NCBI GenBank assembly: GCA_964492545.1
Contig: CAZBKO010000085.1
Location: 1-10,160 of the forward strand
Origin: RGIG1934 sp964492545
Lineage (GTDB): Bacteria > Bacillota > Clostridia > Lachnospirales > Lachnospiraceae
DNA length: 10,160 nt
Direction of reading: 5' to 3'
The notes below the pieces were generated by a model. That model had not been told where the DNA came from. It was given only the letters and a program-made list of their open reading frames with translations, and searched no databases. The position numbers and the translations under genes were made by a program. Below are positions 6,230 to 10,160 of this stretch, one piece after another (within the stretch, counting starts at the first letter, position 1; every line of letters begins with the position of its first letter).

Positions 6230-7333
6230 ATGGATAACATTATAGATAAGATAATTATTTTTATATGCTGCACTGTATTTATGATTGGATTTGGAGTTAA
6301 TACCTACACTATCATTCCTGTTGTTCTTTCAATAATCCTGTCAAGTCTGATTACTTTTTTCGACAAACCGGTCGTAACTATCTTCTGCTATATAGGATAT
6401 TTGCTGCTGTCAATTATTTTTCCTGACCTGCTGTTTTTCCTGCCATTGTTTTTATATGAGCTTTACGAGGAAACATATGTGTATATTTCACTGGTTGGCG
6501 TGTTTTCAATTATCTACAATCACAAACATTTTTCAATCATCGCTTATTTTCTAATCTTTATTTTATGTGTATTTGTATTTATTGTCAAAAAGAGAACTAA
6601 GGATTTACTTGAGCTTAAGCACAACTACATTGTTCTTCGGGATAATATGAGTGAAAGCTACGATAAGCTTAGAGTCGTTAACAGGGATTTGCTTGAGAGA
6701 CAGGAATATGAGATTTCCAATGCAACACTTAACGAGCGAAATCGAATCGCCAGAGAGATTCATGATTCAATTGGTCACATTATTTCAAGGTCCCTGCTTC
6801 AAATTGGTGCTATGATTACCATCAGTTCAGATGGTCCTGTCAAAGATGGACTTGTATCGGTGAAGGAAACTCTATCCACCGGGATGGACAGTATTCGTGA
6901 AAGTATCCACAATCTTCACGAGGATTCCATGAATCTTGAGGATAAAATAAATGAATTTATTGACGAATTTACATATTGTGATATAGAATTTAAATACAAT
7001 GTTACTACTGAATTTAACATGAAAGCAAAGTACACAATTGTGTTTGTTGTCAAGGAGGCGCTTGCTAATATTATGAAGCATTCCAAAGCAACGCACGCTA
7101 CAATTATCATTTCAGAGATACCGGCTTTCTATCAGATATTGATACATGATAATGGTCAGGGTTCTTCAAAGCTATTGTCGGGAGATACCAGAAGCATGGG
7201 CTTGTCAGGATTCTATGAAAGAATTGGTGCTCTTAACGGAAATATTAATATTCAAAATGATAATGGGTTTAAAATATATATTACCTTACCTAAGGAATTT
7301 TCTGCTAAACAGATTGGAGGAACTAATGTTTAA
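6230..7333 (+). CDS. Sensor histidine kinase, HisKA_3 (NarL-partner) type
   Basis: A 367-residue membrane kinase that should phosphorylate the response regulator encoded next. The N-terminal 120 residues are a run of five or six membrane helices (roughly 8-23, 26-43, 47-64, 66-82, 86-98, 103-120) with almost no extracellular domain. Such kinases usually sense a signal within the membrane or through a partner transporter. A helical linker follows (121-170). The dimerisation and phosphotransfer box NRIAREIHDSIGH carries the phospho-accepting H178. The ATPase domain shows the N-box around N280 (EALANIMKHS), the G1 box DNGQG (307-311) and the G2 box GLSG (324-327). Kinases of this layout (DesK, LiaS, YvfT types) often sit beside ABC-2 exporters. 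The gene is divergent from such an exporter. It overlaps the regulator gene by 8 bases (7326-7333), a sign of one transcript with coupled translation. Confidence 0.9.
   Translation: MDNIIDKIIIFICCTVFMIGFGVNTYTIIPVVLSIILSSLITFFDKPVVTIFCYIGYLLLSIIFPDLLFFLPLFLYELYEETYVYISLVGVFSIIYNHKHFSIIAYFLIFILCVFVFIVKKRTKDLLELKHNYIVLRDNMSESYDKLRVVNRDLLERQEYEISNATLNERNRIAREIHDSIGHIISRSLLQIGAMITISSDGPVKDGLVSVKETLSTGMDSIRESIHNLHEDSMNLEDKINEFIDEFTYCDIEFKYNVTTEFNMKAKYTIVFVVKEALANIMKHSKATHATIIISEIPAFYQILIHDNGQGSSKLLSGDTRSMGLSGFYERIGALNGNINIQNDNGFKIYITLPKEFSAKQIGGTNV
7316..7320 (+). promoter_or_regulatory. Ribosome binding site that sets the response regulator start
   Basis: GGAGG stands 5 bases before the ATG at 7326, inside the last codons of the kinase gene. 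It decides for this start over the in-frame ATG 180 bases upstream. Confidence 0.75.
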
Positions 7334-7946
7334 AGTACTGATTGTTGATGATGATAAGCTTGTATGCCAGGCACTTAAGACGATACTTGAAGCAAGCGGA
7401 CAGATTGAAGTAATTCATACAGGATACAGCGGTGAGGAGGCGATAGCTTTATATGACGAGTTTCATCCTGACCTTCTCCTCATGGATATAAGAATGTCAG
7501 GAATGACCGGAATAGAGGCGGGAACTGTGATTTTGAGTTCCAATCCAGCTGCAAGAATTCTGTATCTGACCACCTTTGCTGATAATGAATACATAATTAC
7601 TGCCCTAAAAATTGGTGCCAAGGGGTATCTCCTTAAGCAGGATTTTGAGAGCATCGTTCCTGCCATCAATGCTGTAATGAGCGGACAGAGCGTTTTTGGA
7701 AATGAGATTGTATCAAAGCTTCCTGTTCTCAATGCCACTCCTACCATCGACCTTAATAAATATGGTCTCACAGAGCGTGAAAATGATATTATTATAAATG
7801 TTGCAGATGGTCTCAGTAACAAAGAAATAGCTGATATACTTTTCTTATCTGAGGGTACAGTAAGAAATTATATCAGCACTATTCTTGAGAAGCTGAATCT
7901 GCGTGACAGAACTCAGCTTGCTATATTCTACTATAAGAATCGTTAA
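7326..7946 (+). CDS. Response regulator, NarL/LuxR family
   Basis: A 206-residue regulator. The receiver domain (1-120) has the acidic pocket D8-D10, the phospho-accepting D54 (LLLMDIRM), the switch T82/T83 and K104 (GYLLKQ). The LuxR-type helix-turn-helix spans about 146-202 (GLTERENDIIINVADGLSNKEIADILFLSEGTVRNYISTILEKL). The start at 7326 is chosen because GGAGG at 7316-7320 precedes it by 5 bases and the protein then begins MFKVLIVDDD, the canonical receiver start. An upstream ATG in the same frame at 7146 would only add residues read inside the kinase gene. The likely partner is the kinase just upstream, whose 3' end it overlaps by 8 bases. The likely target is the shared region 6103-6229 driving the exporter operon. 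It converges on the formate/nitrite transporter gene, sharing TTAA at 7943-7946. Confidence 0.92.
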   Translation: MFKVLIVDDDKLVCQALKTILEASGQIEVIHTGYSGEEAIALYDEFHPDLLLMDIRMSGMTGIEAGTVILSSNPAARILYLTTFADNEYIITALKIGAKGYLLKQDFESIVPAINAVMSGQSVFGNEIVSKLPVLNATPTIDLNKYGLTERENDIIINVADGLSNKEIADILFLSEGTVRNYISTILEKLNLRDRTQLAIFYYKNR

Positions 7947-8791
7947 TGTTTTCTAACATAGAGGAACCAGTATATTCCACCAACTAATACTGCACCACCA
8001 ACAATATTTCCCAGTGTAACAGGTAAGAGATTTCCCACAAGGAAGTTCTCTACCGTAAGGTGGGATAATTTTTCCGGGGTAACGTGGAAGCTGCTCTCGG
8101 CTACCTTTACAAATGTCTCATTTCCTTTTGCAAGTAAACCTGCTGTGATGTAGTACATATTTGCCACACTATGTTCAAATCCGGCTGTGATGAATAACCA
8201 TATTGGAAAGAATATTCCAAGAACTTTTCCTGATATGTCTTTTGCTCCATAAGCCATCCACACTGCGAGGCACACAAGAATGTTGCACAGCACACCCATA
8301 ATAAATGCTTCTTTGAAGCTAAAGCTGCATTTTGCTACAGCTGTTTTTATTGTGTACGCTCCCATCATGCCTTCATCCATATTTAGCTGTGATGAGTTAA
8401 ATATCATTAATGCTATAAATGCTGAGCCTATAAAGTTTCCTATGTAAACGCATAACCAGTTTAGAAGCATCTTAAGTACTCTTGTTCTTTTTTCAAGAAC
8501 AGACATCATTATTAGACAGTTTCCTGTAAACAAATCCGCCCCTGCTATTACTACCAGCATTAGTCCTGTTCCAAAAAGTGCTCCAGCCATTGCTTTTCCA
8601 AGTCCCATCGGAACTATTCCGTAGCTTGCCACACTTGATCCGTTGGATGCAAGTGCAATAAATATTCCCGCCATTATTCCCAGTATTATCTGCTTATACC
8701 ATTTCTTATTTGCCTTCTTAACTCCTAATTCTACTGTATAAGTCGCTATCTCTTCTGGTGATAAATAGTTATTCAATATTATGTCCTCCAT
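7943..8791 (-). CDS. Formate/nitrite transporter family channel (FocA-like)
   Basis: A 282-residue integral membrane protein of the FNT family, which forms pentameric channels passing formate, nitrite or hydrosulphide across the cytoplasmic membrane. Seen: the AGADLFTGN omega-loop motif (83-91), a basic residue K154 in the second half-loop, GVLCNILVCLAVWMAYGAKD (166-185), the gating-histidine motif ITAGFEHSVANMYYI with H207, and the GNLLPVTLGNIVGGA helix (253-267). The match to FocA is closest by eye (CNxLVCLAVWM), and formate exchange suits a mixed-acid fermenter, but substrate cannot be fixed from sequence. The start is ambiguous. ATG 8791 has no ribosome site, while GGAGG lies within its first codons (8785-8789), 8 bases before an in-frame TTG at 8776; a 277-residue form starting LNNYLSPEE is plausible. 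It converges with the response regulator gene (4-base overlap) and follows rpoC after 89 bases, probably with its own promoter. Confidence 0.9.
   Translation of the reverse strand: MEDIILNNYLSPEEIATYTVELGVKKANKKWYKQIILGIMAGIFIALASNGSSVASYGIVPMGLGKAMAGALFGTGLMLVVIAGADLFTGNCLIMMSVLEKRTRVLKMLLNWLCVYIGNFIGSAFIALMIFNSSQLNMDEGMMGAYTIKTAVAKCSFSFKEAFIMGVLCNILVCLAVWMAYGAKDISGKVLGIFFPIWLFITAGFEHSVANMYYITAGLLAKGNETFVKVAESSFHVTPEKLSHLTVENFLVGNLLPVTLGNIVGGAVLVGGIYWFLYVRKH
8785..8789 (-). promoter_or_regulatory. Ribosome binding site favouring a TTG start for the FNT channel
   Basis: GGAGG on the minus strand begins within the ATG at 8791 and stands 8 bases before the in-frame TTG at 8776-8774. No Shine-Dalgarno-like sequence precedes the ATG, so the TTG may be the real start. 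Confidence 0.45.
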
Positions 8792-8808
8792 TTTCTTATG
8801 TCTATTTT

Positions 8809-8835
8809 AGTATAACTTCCATATGTTTTCCATAT
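8809..8835 (-). promoter_or_regulatory. Probable FNT gene promoter with direct repeats one helical turn apart
   Basis: On the minus strand TATACT (8814-8809) is a fair -10 element about 18 bases before the ATG. Upstream, ATATGGAA occurs twice (8835-8828 and 8824-8817), 11 bases apart, where a -35 would be; no TTGACA-like sequence is present. Direct repeats on one DNA face with a missing -35 suggest activator binding. The evidence is weak and short AT-rich repeats can arise by chance. Confidence 0.35.
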
Positions 8836-8851
8836 ATCCCCATAAACGCAG

Positions 8852-8879
8852 TACAAGGGAAACTTTCGTTTCCCTTGTA
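8852..8879 (-). terminator. Hairpin directly after rpoC, terminator-like
   Basis: A perfect 12-bp stem (TACAAGGGAAAC with GTTTCCCTTGTA) has a four-base loop that reads GAAA on the minus strand and is closed by C-G, a stable GNRA tetraloop. It begins one base after the rpoC stop codon. On the minus strand no clear U-tract follows, whereas on the plus strand it is followed by TTTATTCTT. It is most likely the end of the rpoC transcript or a 3' stabiliser; it may also stop antisense transcription toward rpoC. Confidence 0.6.
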
Positions 8880-8880
8880 T

Positions 8881-10160
8881 TTATTCTTCAGTTTCAGCAA
8901 CTAATTCTAATTCTTCTTCTGCTTCATCTGGCATAAATTCTGCTTCCTCGTCTAATATTGCTGCATCAGTGCTAAGCTTTACTGAACGATATCTCTTCAT
9001 ACCTGTTCCAGCCGGTATAAGCTTACCAATAATAACATTTTCCTTAAGACCTACAAGTGGATCTTCTTTGCCGCATATTGCTGCTTCTGTAAGAACCTTT
9101 GTTGTCTCCTGGAATGATGCTGCTGATAGGAACGAGTTGGTAGCAAGTGATGCCTTTGTAATACCAAGCATCGCCTGTATTCCTGTTGCCGGAGTCTTGC
9201 CTTCTGCCTCAAGCTGTTCATTTGTTTCATTGAAATCAAGAACATCTACTGAGGAACCTGGAAGGAAATCTGTATCTCCTGCATCATCTATCTTAATCTT
9301 TTTAAGCATCTGTCTAACAATTACTTCGATATGCTTATCGTTAATTTCAACACCCTGTAAACGATAAACTCTCTGTACTTCCTGAATCATGTAATCCTGA
9401 ACTGCTCTAACACCCTTAATCTTAAGGATATCATGAGGATTGACACTACCTTCTGTGAGCTCGTCACCTGCCTCAAGCATTACTCCGTCCTGAATCTTTA
9501 TTCTTGATCCATAAGGAATTAAATATGCCTTGGACTCCCCAGTTTCCTGGTTAGTAACTATTACCTCACGCTTCTTCTTGGTGTCTTTAATCTCAGCTTT
9601 ACCACCAAATTCAGTGATAATCGCAAGTCCCTTAGGCTTTCTTGCTTCAAAAAGCTCCTCGACTCTAGGAAGACCCTGTGTGATATCTCCACCGGCAACA
9701 CCGCCTGTATGGAAGGTTCTCATTGTAAGCTGTGTACCAGGTTCGCCAATTGACTGAGCTGCAATTATACCAACTGCTTCACCAACCTGCACTGCCTGAC
9801 CTGTGGCCATATTTGAACCATAACACTTAGCGCACACACCAACATGAGATTTACAGGTAAGTATTGTACGAATCTTAACGGCATCTCTGCCCGTAGCAAC
9901 AACCTTGGCTGCTCGCTTTGGAGTTATCATATGATTAGCTTTTACAATCATATTACCCTCAGCATCACAAATTGTTTCTGCCGCATATCTGCCTGTAATT
10001 CTTTCTTCCAGACTTTCTATTACTTCGTTGCCATCCATAAATGCATTGATTTCCATAAATGGAATTGCTTTTCCTTCACAGCAGTCAACCTGACATATGA
10101 TAAGATCCTGAGATACGTCAACAAGACGTCTTGTAAGGTATCCTGAATCGGCTGTACGAA
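8881..10160 (-). CDS. rpoC: DNA-directed RNA polymerase subunit beta' (C-terminal 425 residues, 5' end outside the window)
   Basis: The frame is open to the window edge, so this is a partial gene; the ATG at 10056 is internal. The visible part starts RTADSGYLTRRLVDVSQD, the end of the bridge helix. The second zinc site has C26 or C27 (VDCCEG), then C102, C109 and C112 (TCKSHVGVCAKCYG; numbering of the visible part). The trigger-loop region reads VGIIAAQSIGEPGTQLTMRTFHTGG (129-153) and passes straight into VAGGDITQGLPRVEELFEARKPKG. It therefore lacks the large insertion found there in Proteobacteria, as expected in Firmicutes. The rest holds the switch and C-terminal segments, including GITKASLATNSFLSAASFQETTKVLTEAA, which contacts the clamp base. 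It ends in a very acidic tail (about 20 residues, many Glu/Asp). The stop is TAA at 8881-8883, followed one base later by a strong hairpin. The product is the catalytic subunit of the core polymerase and is normally co-transcribed with rpoB, which would lie to the right. Confidence 0.98.
   Translation of the reverse strand, partial: RTADSGYLTRRLVDVSQDLIICQVDCCEGKAIPFMEINAFMDGNEVIESLEERITGRYAAETICDAEGNMIVKANHMITPKRAAKVVATGRDAVKIRTILTCKSHVGVCAKCYGSNMATGQAVQVGEAVGIIAAQSIGEPGTQLTMRTFHTGGVAGGDITQGLPRVEELFEARKPKGLAIITEFGGKAEIKDTKKKREVIVTNQETGESKAYLIPYGSRIKIQDGVMLEAGDELTEGSVNPHDILKIKGVRAVQDYMIQEVQRVYRLQGVEINDKHIEVIVRQMLKKIKIDDAGDTDFLPGSSVDVLDFNETNEQLEAEGKTPATGIQAMLGITKASLATNSFLSAASFQETTKVLTEAAICGKEDPLVGLKENVIIGKLIPAGTGMKRYRSVKLSTDAAILDEEAEFMPDEAEEELELVAETEE

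Noticed and set aside
7146..7325. Longer response regulator with 60 extra N-terminal residues
   Set aside because: These codons are an out-of-frame reading of the kinase ATPase domain; the receiver domain begins canonically at 7326 behind a GGAGG site.
8443..8456. Second cre-like sequence TGTAAACGCATAAC
   Set aside because: It lies inside the FNT coding sequence and its right half departs from the consensus; likely chance.
10054..10056. ATG as the start of a 391-residue protein
   Set aside because: The frame continues upstream to the window edge with conserved bridge-helix residues of RpoC, so the methionine is internal.

Overview
The window looks like chromosomal DNA of a low-GC Gram-positive anaerobe of the Clostridia, most plausibly the Lachnospiraceae (inferred, not proven). 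The reasons are AT-rich sequence, strong GGAGG-type ribosome sites, a FocA-type formate channel, and the end of an RNA polymerase beta' gene that lacks the large trigger-loop insertion of Proteobacteria. No RNA gene, mobile element or CRISPR array was seen.

Left part (1-2904): a secreted, acidic protein built of tandem Ig-like repeats is encoded on the minus strand. Its reading frame is cut by an in-frame TAG at 640-642, after which the same frame and the same repeat continue for about 200 codons. It is transcribed divergently from a MerR-family regulator of the BmrR type. The 153-bp gap between them is dense with signals. It holds a consensus TTGACA-N17-TATAAT promoter for the regulator and a TTGATT-N19-TATAAT promoter for the secreted protein. 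A perfect 7-bp dyad lies in the 19-bp spacer, which is the classic layout of a MerR-activated promoter. A cre/LacI-type operator follows.

Middle (2888-7946): a three-gene ABC-2 exporter operon on the minus strand (ATPase, permease, permease, all overlapping) is divergent from a histidine kinase/LuxR-type response regulator pair on the plus strand. They share a 127-bp promoter region with palindromes. This is the usual layout of a sensor pair that controls its own exporter, for example for antimicrobial peptides or other toxic amphiphiles; the substrate is unknown.

Right part (7943-10160): a formate/nitrite transporter gene and the 3' third of rpoC lie on the minus strand. A very regular hairpin sits one base after the rpoC stop. 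Two convergent gene pairs overlap at their 3' ends (2888-2904 and 7943-7946), so the region is tightly packed.
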